A stretch of DNA of 52,537 nt from Streptomyces zagrosensis (GTDB lineage Bacteria; Actinomycetota; Actinomycetes; Streptomycetales; Streptomycetaceae): NCBI RefSeq assembly GCF_014203645.1, contig NZ_JACHJL010000031.1, positions 1-52,537 of the forward strand. Direction: 5' to 3'. The notes under the pieces are model-generated. The model did not search any database. It was given only the letters and a program-made list of their open reading frames with translations, and was not told where the DNA came from. The position numbers and the translations under genes are program-made. This document shows, in pieces, positions 1 to 8,036 of this stretch. Within the stretch, counting starts at the first letter, position 1; each line of letters opens with the position of its first letter.

Positions 1-323
1 TCAAGACGTGGCTGGGCAAACACCCCCGCTTCCATGTCCACTTCACCCCCACCGGCTCCTCCTGGATGAACCAGGTCGAGCGGTGGTTCGGCCTGCTGAC
101 CGACAAACTCATCCGCCGCGGCGTCCACACCTCCGTGAAGGCACTGGAGCAGGACATAAGAGCCTGGATCGACACCTGGAACGAGAACCCACGGCCCTTC
201 ACCTGGACCAAAACAGCCGACGAAATCCTCAACTCACTCGCCGACTACCTCACCAAAGTCAACTCACCAACCACCGATACCTGAGAGCAATTTAGAGCCG
301 CCATTTCTGGCGCAGCACACTAG
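1..323 (+). mobile_element. IS630-type insertion sequence, right end
   Basis: The transposase stop is followed by a short tail that ends in TGGCGCAGCACACTAG. Read outward from the element this is the usual terminal inverted repeat of streptomycete IS630 elements, with TA as the target dinucleotide. The left end lies outside the window. The flanking minus-strand ORF takes its stop codon from this terminus, which suggests the element truncated that gene. Confidence 0.7.
3..284 (+). CDS. IS630-family transposase, C-terminal part (runs off window start)
   Basis: The open frame enters from the left edge and encodes the end of a DDE transposase. The typical IS630 C-terminal block is visible: HPRFHVHFTPTGSSW, then MNQVERWFGLLTDK carrying the last catalytic glutamate, then the helical tail ending in LADYLTKVNS. 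Only the last 93 residues are in view, so whether the gene is intact cannot be judged. It sits about 40 bases inside the right end of the element. Such proteins cut and join DNA at TA targets. The family call rests on the conserved SW(M/L)N-VE-WF signature. Confidence 0.9.
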   Translation, partial: KTWLGKHPRFHVHFTPTGSSWMNQVERWFGLLTDKLIRRGVHTSVKALEQDIRAWIDTWNENPRPFTWTKTADEILNSLADYLTKVNSPTTDT

Positions 324-778
324 CTGAGATTCCGTACAGCCCGGTTGCGCAAGAGCTCAAATTCCGCTGCGGGCATCCCCATGGCATAGCCGGCTTGTTG
401 AGACGTGAGTCCGAGCTTGTGGCGCAGTACGAGCGCATCGGCCTCAAGACGTTCGAGTATGCCGTGCGCCTGGCTTGTTTCCGCTCGCGTTGCTGCGCAC
501 TGGCGCGATAGTAGGTTCCATGCAGCCGCAGAGGGCGAGGCGCTCCCCAGCACCACCGGCCAGTGGGTGGCGACAACAGACAGCGCGATACGCGCAAGGT
601 CGCTACCTCTGCGCGGCGACCCGGCGATGGAGCTGCTGAACCGCCGATAGACCGGCCAGTGATCGTGGCAAAAAGCCGTGTAAGCAAGGGGTGCGCTTAC
701 GGACTCCCCCAAAGGGCGGGCTGTGGAACCCAGTTCGGAGTTGGCGCGCGTCCCGGCGAGGACATGGCGCTGAGGCAT
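320..778 (-). CDS. Sigma-factor-like HTH protein, 3' end altered by IS630 insertion
   Basis: The protein has about 152 residues. Its N-terminal half resembles a degenerate sigma-70 region 2 (AYTAFCHDHWPVYRRF). Its C-terminal third resembles region 4: a leucine-rich helix, ALVLRHKLGLTSQQAG, then a second helix ending LLRNRAVRNL. I chose the ATG at 778 because GGAG lies about 8 bases upstream; an ATG 9 bases earlier has no better site. The TAG stop lies inside the terminal bases of the adjacent IS630 element, so the natural C-terminus was probably longer. The call is by motif shape only. It could instead be another small HTH protein. Confidence 0.45.
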   Translation of the reverse strand: MPQRHVLAGTRANSELGSTARPLGESVSAPLAYTAFCHDHWPVYRRFSSSIAGSPRRGSDLARIALSVVATHWPVVLGSASPSAAAWNLLSRQCAATRAETSQAHGILERLEADALVLRHKLGLTSQQAGYAMGMPAAEFELLRNRAVRNLS

Positions 779-967
779 GTTGTCCACTCCACAGAACTTG
801 GTAGAGGGCGCCCGCCAAGCTTCACAACGGCTGTGGCGTGCACGAGCGCAAATTTAGAGTTGGTTCGTCGTAGAAAAGGTCGATTCCGTCCGACCCGAGT
901 GGACAGCTCGTGCCCCAAGCAGGTGGGGCCCGCTACTCGTTGTGGTCAGGACACGAGCTGTCAGTTC

Positions 968-1315
968 TCACTCGGCGCGTCGGCCGATGTGGCGGGTTTT
1001 TACGAAAGAGACGGCACTACGATCCGACCATGCCTGTGCTGTCATCAGCATTTGGACGGCTGGTGGCAAAGCCCCAGGCCAGATGACCGCCACTGCCAAC
1101 ACCATCATGGCCAGCACCGAGCCGAAGCGGAACGTGAGGAAAATACCGACGACGGCTGTTTGGAATGGCAGCGGCAGCGGAATGCTCCCTCCGGGCGCCG
1201 CCCGTTTAAGGCGCGCTAGCGCCCGACGAGTGTGCTCAATCAATTCTCTCGTGCCTCCCTGGTGCGTTGGATGACGAAGCACGCGAAGAAGGGTCCTGAC
1301 GCGAGCGCCAGCCAA
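968..1315 (-). CDS. Hypothetical small membrane protein
   Basis: A 115-residue product with a basic N-terminus and two hydrophobic segments, roughly residues 48-66 and 68-92 (for example AVVGIFLTFRF and SVLAMMVLAVAVIW). The TTG start at 1315 has an AAAGGG-type ribosome site about 7 bases upstream. No family is recognised. The opposite-strand hairpin at 1289-1327 overlaps its first codons, which weakens the case for the gene. Confidence 0.3.
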   Translation of the reverse strand: MAGARVRTLLRVLRHPTHQGGTRELIEHTRRALARLKRAAPGGSIPLPLPFQTAVVGIFLTFRFGSVLAMMVLAVAVIWPGALPPAVQMLMTAQAWSDRSAVSFVKTRHIGRRAE

Positions 1316-1330
1316 CTCGGGACCCTTTTT
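1289..1330 (+). terminator. Possible rho-independent terminator, plus strand
   Basis: AAGGGTCC (1289-1296) pairs perfectly with GGACCCTT (1320-1327) and is followed by a five-T run. The loop is long (23 bases). No convincing plus-strand gene ends just before it, so its role is unclear. Confidence 0.35.
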
Positions 1331-1880
1331 CTATGCGCTTTCACGCTAACCTCTGGCCGACGCATCACGGCATGAGCTGACAATCATGAAAACGGAAGCG
1401 GAATCTCCGCATCACCTCAAGCAAGACGTCGCTAGCACACACCTTGCACCCACGTAGCGGCGGTAGACCGAACATCAAGGCACTAAACCGATCAACTGTC
1501 GTGCAGAAAAGATCTGCGTTCGTGAAAAACTCCGCCCTAACTCGCTTCCACCGCCACTCTTTCGAGTGACGTTATTCATCGCCATGAGGGCGGAGCCTGA
1601 AGAACTACCGAGCTCTCGCGCGCCAAGGAGTCCTAGTCATCGCTCGGAGCCACGACCCGGGACCGCTTCGGTACGCTGATCGCCAGCTCAACCGTGTCCC
1701 GCTTACTCCGCTTTACTTAGCTGCGCCTCATGGAGGCCGGGGTGGCCATCCCTCGCCTGAACCGTGTGATGCCGTATCAGTGCGGTGCGCTGCCCTCAGG
1801 AACGTGCGGCTCCGCTCGGAATACCCCACGAGCGGTTTCGATTGCTTCCTTTGTACGGCTCGCGGGCAAGGGGGACGTTG
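1331..1880. other. Gene-poor intergenic stretch
   Basis: About 550 bases of visibly lower GC than the surroundings, with no convincing coding frame, RNA gene or long inverted repeat. It lies between the small membrane ORF and the DUF91-like gene and presumably holds the promoter of the latter. Confidence 0.4.
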
Positions 1881-2817
1881 GTGGCCGACCTGATGCTGTT
1901 CCGGAGAGATGTCGATGGCCGGGATGTCGAAGTGCGGGGCTCAACGGTGGCGCTGGAGGTGGAGCTGCAGCGTCGGGTCGAGGCTGGGCTGGAGTCGATG
2001 CTCGGCATCCGCCTTTTGGCTTCGGAATACCCGACGGGACCGTGGCACCGCGGTCGGATCGACACACTCGGGCTTGACGAGAACAACTCCCCCGTGGTGA
2101 TCGAGTGCAAAAAGGGCTCCGACAGCGGGGTGCTTTCGCAGGCCGTCTCCTATCTGTCCTGGCTAGAGTCGGCGCACCACGAGTTCGAGGCGCTCGTACG
2201 GAAGGTGCTGGGCGTGGAGGCCGCTGAGTCGATCGACTGGCGCCGACCGCGGTTGGTGTGCATCGCGGCCGGTTTCTCCCACCACGACCGTGTGGCTGTG
2301 CAGCGGCTGCCCGAGCGGATCGACCTGGTGCGCTACCGCGTCTTCGACGGTGACCTCCTGAGCCTGCTGCTTGTGGACTCCTCGCCCGGTTCGGTGAACG
2401 CTGCTTCGTCTCGGCGGGCCAGGGGGCGGGACAGGGCGACTATCAGCGTGCCGACGGCCCCTGTGACTTCGCCGCCGACGGGCTTTGGTCTCGTCCCGGA
2501 GTGCTTGAGGGATCTGTACGCGGAGCTGGACGACGCACTCACGGCGTGGGGCGAGGTCGAGGTGGCCCCTCTCAGGCACTACATCGCTTACCGGCGGCTG
2601 GTGAACGTCGCGTCGGTGATCTTCCGTCCGAAGCACGAAGCGATCCTGGTCTACCTCAGATTTGACCCGGACGCGGTCGAGTTGGAGGAGGGTTTCACCC
2701 GAGACATGCGCGGCATCGGGCACCTGGGGACCGGGGGCCTGGAGGTGCGTCTCGCCTCGGCGGCCCGACCTGGAGAAGGCGGCGCCGTTGATCCGACGGG
2801 CGTTCGAGGCGGCTTGA
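1881..2817 (+). pseudogene. DUF91/NucS-like PD-(D/E)XK nuclease, single frameshift near its 3' end
   Basis: The protein (about 311 residues when repaired) belongs to the DUF91/NucS-like nucleases. The core reads GRIDTLGLDENNSPVVIECKKG, giving the Asp and Glu-x-Lys metal-binding residues, followed by a helix rich in SYLSWL. The second half resembles a DUF5655-type C-terminal domain ending GFTRDMRGIGHLGTGGLEV. I chose GTG 1881 because AAGGGGGA lies 6 bases upstream and the family starts near the LFR motif. After LASAA the frame slips at the CCC run near 2764. The natural ending DLEKAAPLIRRAFEAA continues in the next frame to TGA 2815-2817. Removing one C restores it. The gene is convergent with a methyltransferase and shares a terminator with it. 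Confidence 0.8.
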
Positions 2818-2826
2818 CGCAAACAG

Positions 2827-2870
2827 AAGGGCGGCTGGCGCATCGGTTACTCGATGCGCCAACCGCCCTT
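2827..2870. terminator. Bidirectional terminator hairpin
   Basis: A 19-bp stem (2827-2845 with 2852-2870, one G-T wobble) and a 6-base loop sit between two convergent genes, 10 bases after the repaired stop of the nuclease gene and 44 bases beyond the stop of the methyltransferase. Confidence 0.8.
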
Positions 2871-2913
2871 GGGCGTCTGCGGTCCGCGGGCCTCGGGCTC
2901 TCCGCTCTCATGA

Positions 2914-3660
2914 TCACCCCTCCGGTCCGGCCAGGACGAAGTCGTCCTGTGTCAGCTCCGCGCGGAGTCGCTGTTCTGCCACGTCGGCGTAGTGCGAGGA
3001 CAGCTCGACCCCTACGAACCGGCGCCCCTCGCGGAGGGCTGCGATCCCCGTGGAGCCGCTGCCGGTGAACGGGTCGAGAACGGTTCCCCTCTCGGGGCAG
3101 ATCTGCACGAGTTGCCGCATGATCTCGACCGGCTTCTGGGTGATGTGCACCCGGTCCTTGCGCGGTTGGGAAGCGATGAAGTGGCCGGGCAGGTACAGGT
3201 CCCGATCCTTCGCCAGGCTGCCCTTGACTCCCCAGGTGATGAACTCGGCCGACTGTTTGAACCCACCCTTGCGAGGCCGGCTGGCGGGCTTGATCCACGG
3301 GATCGTGCCGCTCCAGGTCCAGCCCGCCATCTGCAGGGCGTCGGACGTGGTCGGCTCCTGGCGCCAGTCCGAGAAGACGATGGCCACCGAATGCTCGGTG
3401 GCGGCCCGGTACGCCTCGGTGAGCAGGGCGGTCAACCAGCTTCGATAGCTCCGCTGGTCGCGGTTTTCTCCGGGGAAGTTCTGCAGGTCGTGCGTCGATC
3501 CGCTGGTGACGTACTTGGCTCGCGCGGTGCGACCGGTGCGGTCCGAACTGGTACGCCCGCCGGAGTTGTACGGCGGGTCGGTGATGACGGCGTTGACGCT
3601 TTCGTCCGGGAGGGTCTTCAGCACGGTGAGGGCATCGCCTCGGTGCAGCGTGTAGCTCAT
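2914..3660 (-). CDS. Orphan site-specific DNA methyltransferase (N6-adenine/N4-cytosine type)
   Basis: The 248-residue product has methyltransferase motif IV DPPY near residue 29 (VITDPPYNSGG), a central variable region, and the AdoMet-binding motif I DPFTGSGSTGIAAL near residue 200. This is the circular-permuted beta-class order. VHITQKPVEIMRQLVQ precedes motif I as in phage and plasmid enzymes. The ATG at 3660 follows a GAAAGAGG ribosome site. A longer in-frame start at 3717 lacks one. No restriction enzyme of a standard type is adjacent; the nearest nuclease is the convergent DUF91-like gene. The target specificity cannot be read from sequence. Confidence 0.9.
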   Translation of the reverse strand: MSYTLHRGDALTVLKTLPDESVNAVITDPPYNSGGRTSSDRTGRTARAKYVTSGSTHDLQNFPGENRDQRSYRSWLTALLTEAYRAATEHSVAIVFSDWRQEPTTSDALQMAGWTWSGTIPWIKPASRPRKGGFKQSAEFITWGVKGSLAKDRDLYLPGHFIASQPRKDRVHITQKPVEIMRQLVQICPERGTVLDPFTGSGSTGIAALREGRRFVGVELSSHYADVAEQRLRAELTQDDFVLAGPEG

Positions 3661-4157
3661 GTACGGGGCCTCTTTCAGGGCACGGCGGGACTGGGCCCCG
3701 CTCCGGACGTTGCTCAACGGCGTTCGTTTCGAGCGGGGTTGCGCCGGAGGTTATTCGCGAATTCCGGCCGCACCTAACGAGCTGAGCCTCCGGCCGAGGC
3801 CGATCCCGAGAGCCGTTTGGCGCGGCCGGACTCCCGGTCTACTGTCTCGCCACATCAGCGGTACAGCGCAGCGATCCCACCCCCATTGACCTGTGCTTAT
3901 CCGTGTTGTCACGTCCAAATGGGCAGCACGGGACACCCGTTGACCCTTCGTCCGAGACGCCGTGAGGAGACCCGTTGTACCGCCTGAGATTACGAGCGCG
4001 GCTGGCTGCCGTGCTTGACCCAACACCGGCCTCCGGGAGCTACCAACTCACCTGACCCGGGCCCGCCCTGAGAGGCGGATTCGCATCGGCGCGGTGCCGA
4101 CGGTTTCGCACGAGAAGTCGGCACCGCGCCTCCTACGAACCACGAGGAGCCGCTGCG
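3661..4157. promoter_or_regulatory. Divergent intergenic region upstream of the transfer operon
   Basis: About 500 bases separate the minus-strand methyltransferase from the plus-strand transfer operon. TTGACC occurs three times (near 3889, 3938 and 4014), each a possible -35, but no convincing -10 at standard spacing could be fixed. It contains the strong inverted repeat at 4088-4130. No gene is supported in it. Confidence 0.4.
4088..4130. repeat. Perfect 14-bp inverted repeat before the transfer operon
   Basis: GGCGCGGTGCCGAC (4088-4101) is exactly complementary to 4117-4130, with a 15-base loop. It lies 27 bases before the first ATG of the operon, so it could be an attenuator hairpin in the leader RNA or an operator. 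There is no T run. Confidence 0.65.
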
Positions 4158-4244
4158 ATGCAGCATGCCCTGGCACCCCCACGCCCCGACCCGACACCGC
4201 TGTTCGGCTGGCACCGCCGTACCGGTGAACGGCAGCGGCGATGA
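4158..4244 (+). CDS. 28-residue leader ORF overlapping the NlpC/P60 gene
   Basis: ATG 4158 has an ACGAGGAG ribosome site about 9 bases upstream. The frame encodes a short Pro/Arg-rich peptide (starts MQHALAPPRPDPTP, ends RRTGERQRR) and stops at 4242-4244. The stop overlaps the ATG of the next gene in an ATGA pair. The strong site and the overlap suggest translational coupling. The downstream gene has no clear site of its own apart from this. No homologue is recognised. Confidence 0.55.
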   Translation: MQHALAPPRPDPTPLFGWHRRTGERQRR

Positions 4245-5389
4245 AGAAGACCACCGGAGCCGTGCTCGGTCTCTTCGCGTGCGGTCCCCTCCTGCTGATC
4301 GTGCCGATCCTCGCTATCGGTGCCGGAACCGCGACGGCCTCCTGCTCGAACGATGGCCCACAAGCTGTGGACAGTTCGGCCGTGTCCGCCCAGGTGAAGG
4401 AGATCCTCCTCGGCGGTGGCGCCAAGGGTGTGGTGTCCGTGTCGGGGCTGGACGATCCAGCCGAGCAGGTTCCCAACGCCAAGGCGATCCAGGCCGCCGG
4501 TATTGCGAAGAACATCCCGGCCCGGGGGCAGGTCGTGGCCTTGGCCACGGCGATGCAGGAGAGCGGCCTGCGGAACCTGACCTACGGGGATCGCGATTCG
4601 CTGGGCCTGTTCCAACAGCGCCCGTCGCAAGGGTGGGGCACCGCAGACCAGATCCTCGACCCGGTGCACTCCTCGACCATGTTCTACGAGGCGCTGGAGA
4701 AGGTCTCGGGCTGGCAGTCGCTGTCGGTCGCCCAGGCGGCCCAAGCGGTGCAGAAGTCGGGCTTCCCCGAGGCTTACGCCAAGTGGGAGCCCCTGGCCAC
4801 CGCCTTGCAGCAGGCCATCGAGCCCCTGCTGTCGGAGCCCGCCGGCGCGTCACCGAGTCCTTCGCCATCCGGGTCGGCTGGCACCGGCAGCTCTCCGCCC
4901 GACACCGCGGACGGTTGTGCGCCCGCCGGGGACGGAACCGACTTCGGAACTATCCCGCCCGGTGCGGTGCCGGCCGAGTACAAGATCCCCGCCGACGCTC
5001 CGCCGAAGGTCCAGACGGCGATTCGCTGGACACTCGGTCAGCTCGATACGCCGTACCAATGGGGCGGGAGCTGCACCGACTCCCACGGGCCCGACCCGAT
5101 GAGGCGCTGCGACTGCTCGTCCCTGATGCAGCAGGCGTACAAAGCCGCCGGGGTGACCCTGACGCGTACGACGTACACGCAGGTCAAGGAAGGCAAGGCG
5201 GTATCGGCCGACGCCCTTCGCCCGGGCGACCTGCTCTTCACCCGGGGGACGGCCGAGGTCCCCGAGCACGTCGGCATGTTCATCGGCCAGGGCTTGATCA
5301 TCAACGCCCCGCACACCGGTGACGTGGTACGCATCGCGACCCTCGCGTCCTGGAAGTCGCAGATTCTCGCGGCTCGCCGAGTCCTCTGA
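4241..5389 (+). CDS. Bifunctional cell-wall hydrolase of the transfer apparatus (lytic transglycosylase-like + NlpC/P60)
   Basis: The 382-residue protein starts with a signal-anchor (about residues 8-33, hydrophobic, ending ATAS). A transglycosylase-like region follows (residues 90-190, with ALATAMQESGLRNL and the catalytic-type Glu), then a Ser/Pro/Gly-rich linker and a C-terminal NlpC/P60 domain from about residue 260. In that domain the catalytic Cys is in RCDCSSLMQQAY, the His in PEHVGMF, and the polar residue in INAPHTG. Such VirB1-like enzymes open the peptidoglycan for a type IV secretion channel outside the membrane. As the first large gene of the transfer operon, its role in conjugation is well supported by context. 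Confidence 0.9.
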   Translation: MKKTTGAVLGLFACGPLLLIVPILAIGAGTATASCSNDGPQAVDSSAVSAQVKEILLGGGAKGVVSVSGLDDPAEQVPNAKAIQAAGIAKNIPARGQVVALATAMQESGLRNLTYGDRDSLGLFQQRPSQGWGTADQILDPVHSSTMFYEALEKVSGWQSLSVAQAAQAVQKSGFPEAYAKWEPLATALQQAIEPLLSEPAGASPSPSPSGSAGTGSSPPDTADGCAPAGDGTDFGTIPPGAVPAEYKIPADAPPKVQTAIRWTLGQLDTPYQWGGSCTDSHGPDPMRRCDCSSLMQQAYKAAGVTLTRTTYTQVKEGKAVSADALRPGDLLFTRGTAEVPEHVGMFIGQGLIINAPHTGDVVRIATLASWKSQILAARRVL

Positions 5390-5473
5390 CCGGCGTCTTC
5401 CCTCATTCCTTTTTTCGCACCGCCGCTTCGCCCTTCGGGTTTCGGCATGCACCGATTCGAACGGATGTTCGTG

Positions 5474-5782
5474 ATGTATCTCGCTGAGAAATCGATTCAG
5501 CTCGCCTACGACCCTGGCATCACACCGCACGGTGGCGGTCTGCCCGGCCTGTTCGTCCTCAGGCAGGTGGTCGGCTCCGTGAACTTGTTCGGCATCATCG
5601 CGGTGGTCGGGGCGCTCGCCGTCAGTGCGGGCGTCTGGGCCTGGGGCCACCATTCCGGTGGTCACCAGGCGGAGGCCAGCGGCAAGAAGGGCGTCCTGGT
5701 CAGCGCTGGCGCGGCCCTCTTGCTGGGTGCCGCGAACGGCGTCGTCTCCTTCTTCAGTTCGCTCGGGTCACAGGTCCAATGA
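5474..5782 (+). CDS. DUF6112-like small membrane protein, VirB2/TrbC-type pilin candidate
   Basis: About 102 residues with two hydrophobic helices (roughly residues 33-55 and 72-92, including FGIIAVVGALAVSAGVWAWG and LVSAGAALLLGAANGVV) separated by a short HHSGGHQAE loop. The size and two-helix plan match VirB2/TrbC pilins and the family named DUF6112 in actinobacterial transfer operons. The ATG at 5474 is preferred because ACGGA lies upstream; an in-frame ATG at 5447 has no ribosome site. It overlaps the next gene by an ATGA pair. The pilin role is inferred from topology and position. Confidence 0.75.
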   Translation: MYLAEKSIQLAYDPGITPHGGGLPGLFVLRQVVGSVNLFGIIAVVGALAVSAGVWAWGHHSGGHQAEASGKKGVLVSAGAALLLGAANGVVSFFSSLGSQVQ

Positions 5783-6471
5783 AGTCCTCCGACTCCGCAC
5801 ACTCCGCCCCCGCCTCCCGTGTACGCCACCGGGTACTGCTCGGCACCGCTGTTCTGGCCGTGCTCGTCACCCTCGCAGGGCTGACTGCCTACCTCACCCG
5901 CGGTGATAGGGCACCCTCGAAGGCAGGTTCGCCGCATCCCACTTCGGCGTCGCCCTCCTCCCCTGCTGCCTCGGTGTCCAGCTCACCACCACAAAGCGGG
6001 CGTGCCAGCGCCCTGCCCGACCCGCCGACCACGCACGACCCGATCGCCTTCGGAAAGGCGGCGGCAGCAGCGTTGTGGTCCTACGACACGCGGGCCTCTT
6101 CCCAACCCGAGTTGCTGCGGACCTTGCGCGGCTGGCTGACCAGCGAATCCAAGTACGCCGACACAGCTTCGATCGACGCGCTCGTCCCCTCTTCAGCGCT
6201 GTGGAAGCAGTTGGCCGCCAACGGCCAGTTCGCCACCGCCACCGTGAACGAGGGGCATTTCCCCAACTCGTTCACCCGGGCTCTCCAGACAGACCCCGCA
6301 GCGATCACCGACGCCTACGTCTATGCCGTCACGGTCACCGGCAAGCAGTCGATCGCGTGGAAGGGCTCGCCTGCGGGGGGCGCCGAAAACCGCGCTACCA
6401 CCCTCGCGGTCCAGTGCCGGCCTTCCCGACCCTGTGCCTTGGCCGGTGTCCTGCCGTCCGTCGCACCCTGA
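5779..6471 (+). CDS. VirB8/TcpC-like conjugal transfer protein
   Basis: The 230-residue protein has one N-terminal transmembrane helix (about residues 19-40, LLGTAVLAVLVTLAGLTAYL), a Ser/Pro-rich spacer, and a C-terminal globular domain of about 140 residues. Its alternating strands (TVNEGHFPNSF, DAYVYAVTVTGK) fit the NTF2-like fold of VirB8/TcpC/TraM. These proteins are periplasm-side or wall-side assembly factors of type IV secretion systems. It is translationally coupled to the gene before and 27 bases from the VirB6-like gene after. Family assignment is by topology, not by a fixed motif. Confidence 0.7.
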   Translation: MKSSDSAHSAPASRVRHRVLLGTAVLAVLVTLAGLTAYLTRGDRAPSKAGSPHPTSASPSSPAASVSSSPPQSGRASALPDPPTTHDPIAFGKAAAAALWSYDTRASSQPELLRTLRGWLTSESKYADTASIDALVPSSALWKQLAANGQFATATVNEGHFPNSFTRALQTDPAAITDAYVYAVTVTGKQSIAWKGSPAGGAENRATTLAVQCRPSRPCALAGVLPSVAP

Positions 6472-6498
6472 CCCCCACCCACGAACGGAGGTACCGCC

Positions 6499-7893
6499 AT
6501 GGGAGTCTGCGACTTGCCCATGATGGGCGGCGTCTGTGCCGCCGTTGACTTTGCCACCAACCCCGCCGGAACCGTCACCGATGGCATCGGGGCGTGGATC
6601 GCGAAGTCCGCGGGTGAACTGGCCGCCAGCGCGGCGGACCTCGCCGTCAAAGCCGTGGACACGACCACGGCTATCGATCTCAACGCCCGGTGGTTCCGGG
6701 ACAACTACGAGCTGCTGCTGCCCATCGGCCTTACCCTGACCGTCGCCACCTTCTGCATCCAGTTGATGTCGGCGGCCTGGCGACGTGACGAACGCGCCCT
6801 GGCCCAGGCTGGGATCGGCACCATGATCGGCGTCCTCTTCTCCTTTTGCGCCGTGGCCTTCACCTCCGTGGCCATCACAGTGGTTGACGCGTTGTCCGCA
6901 GGGTTGTTCCAAGCAGCCAACACCTCGCTCGACGATGCGATCCGCCGGGTCGTCAAAGTCAACCAACTGGGGGCGATGTTCGGCCTGGGCTGGGCGGTCC
7001 CCGCCGTGGTCGCTGTCGGCTTCACCATCGGCGCGTTCATGTACTGGGGCGTCATGGTCGCCCGCAAGGTCGGAGTCCTGATACTCGTCGCCCTCGCCGT
7101 GTTCGCCGGGTCCGGAGGCGGGTGGGAGGTCGCCAAACGGTGGCGGCGCGGATGGATCGAGGCCACCGCCACCTTGGTCGTATCGAAACTGCTGATGAGC
7201 GTGGTCTTCCTGATCGGCGTCAGCGCGATGGGCAAGTCAGACGCCGACGACGGTATGGCCGCGCTGTCCGACGCCATGGCCGGCATCGTCGTCATGGTCC
7301 TCGTGCTCCTGTGTCCCTACACCACCTACAAGTTCGTCCACTGGGCGACCGACAGCGGTGGTCATGACGATCTGCACCGGTCCGGTATCGGCGGCCTGGC
7401 GGTCGCCGCCGGGGCCGCGAAAACCGCGGGCACTTTGGCGATGCAGGCGAACGCGGGCGCTCCCGCTCCGCAAGGCCCGAACAAGGTCCCCGGTGCGGAC
7501 AGGAACGGTGTCGCCTCCGGCATCAACCCTGCGGGCGGCAACCTCAGCAAAGAGGGCATCGACACGGGACCGCCGAAGCCACGGACCAGCTTCCGGTACG
7601 GCGAAGATTCGAACGCCTCCGGCGACGGGGGGCGGCCCCTGATCCAGCGCCCCGGTATCCCGGCGCTCATCACCCGACCCGGCGACGGCGAATCGGGAGG
7701 TTCTGAAGGACACGCCGCGGGCGGCCAGTTCGCTGCCGCTTCGGTTGCGGGCAGCAGCATGACCCGCGCTGGTGCCGCGCCGCCGGCAGGCCCTGGAGCA
7801 CCGCCACCGCCATCCTCCACGGGGCCGTCTGCATCCGGCTCTGCACCACCGACGAACTGGGTCTATCCCAGCCAGCCGCCGTCGGGTTCCTGA
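6499..7893 (+). CDS. VirB6/TrbL-like polytopic membrane protein (SCO6881-type)
   Basis: The 464-residue protein begins with a soluble segment, then carries five to six transmembrane helices between residues 70 and 275 (for example LLLPIGLTLTVATFCIQL, VVMVLVLLCPYTTYKFVHWA). Its C-terminal third is long, polar and rich in Gly/Pro/Ser. This layout is that of VirB6/TrbL, the inner-membrane part of the secretion channel, and from memory matches the family called SCO6881. A GGAG-type site precedes ATG 6499. It lies between VirB8-like and PrgI-like genes, as expected for a type IV secretion operon. Confidence 0.85.
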   Translation: MGVCDLPMMGGVCAAVDFATNPAGTVTDGIGAWIAKSAGELAASAADLAVKAVDTTTAIDLNARWFRDNYELLLPIGLTLTVATFCIQLMSAAWRRDERALAQAGIGTMIGVLFSFCAVAFTSVAITVVDALSAGLFQAANTSLDDAIRRVVKVNQLGAMFGLGWAVPAVVAVGFTIGAFMYWGVMVARKVGVLILVALAVFAGSGGGWEVAKRWRRGWIEATATLVVSKLLMSVVFLIGVSAMGKSDADDGMAALSDAMAGIVVMVLVLLCPYTTYKFVHWATDSGGHDDLHRSGIGGLAVAAGAAKTAGTLAMQANAGAPAPQGPNKVPGADRNGVASGINPAGGNLSKEGIDTGPPKPRTSFRYGEDSNASGDGGRPLIQRPGIPALITRPGDGESGGSEGHAAGGQFAAASVAGSSMTRAGAAPPAGPGAPPPPSSTGPSASGSAPPTNWVYPSQPPSGS

Positions 7894-7976
7894 CCCATCG
7901 CAATCTGGGGGCGGGCTGCACCCGCAGCCCGCCCCCGCGCCCCGCGCCACCGATCACCAGAAACGGAGCCCTGCCA

Positions 7977-8036
7977 TGACCTCCAGAAGAGCGCCGCACG
8001 CCCCGCCCCCGCCCGCTCCCACCGTCTGGAACCGCC
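7977..8036 (+). repeat. Repeated operon leader, copy 1
   Basis: An ATG at 7977 opens a frame starting MTSRRAPHAPPPP, 60 bases before the true start of the next gene. A closely similar leader (MASRRAPRAPPP) occurs at 14331, 68 bases before the coupling-protein gene. The similarity is also at DNA level (a shared AGAAGAGCGCCGC core). The frame runs on into the downstream gene without a stop, so it is probably not a separate protein-coding gene. Confidence 0.45.

Noticed and set aside
1289..1330. tRNA or att-site reading of the GGGTCC hairpin with T run
   Set aside because: No cloverleaf can be formed from the surrounding bases; it is listed only as a possible terminator.
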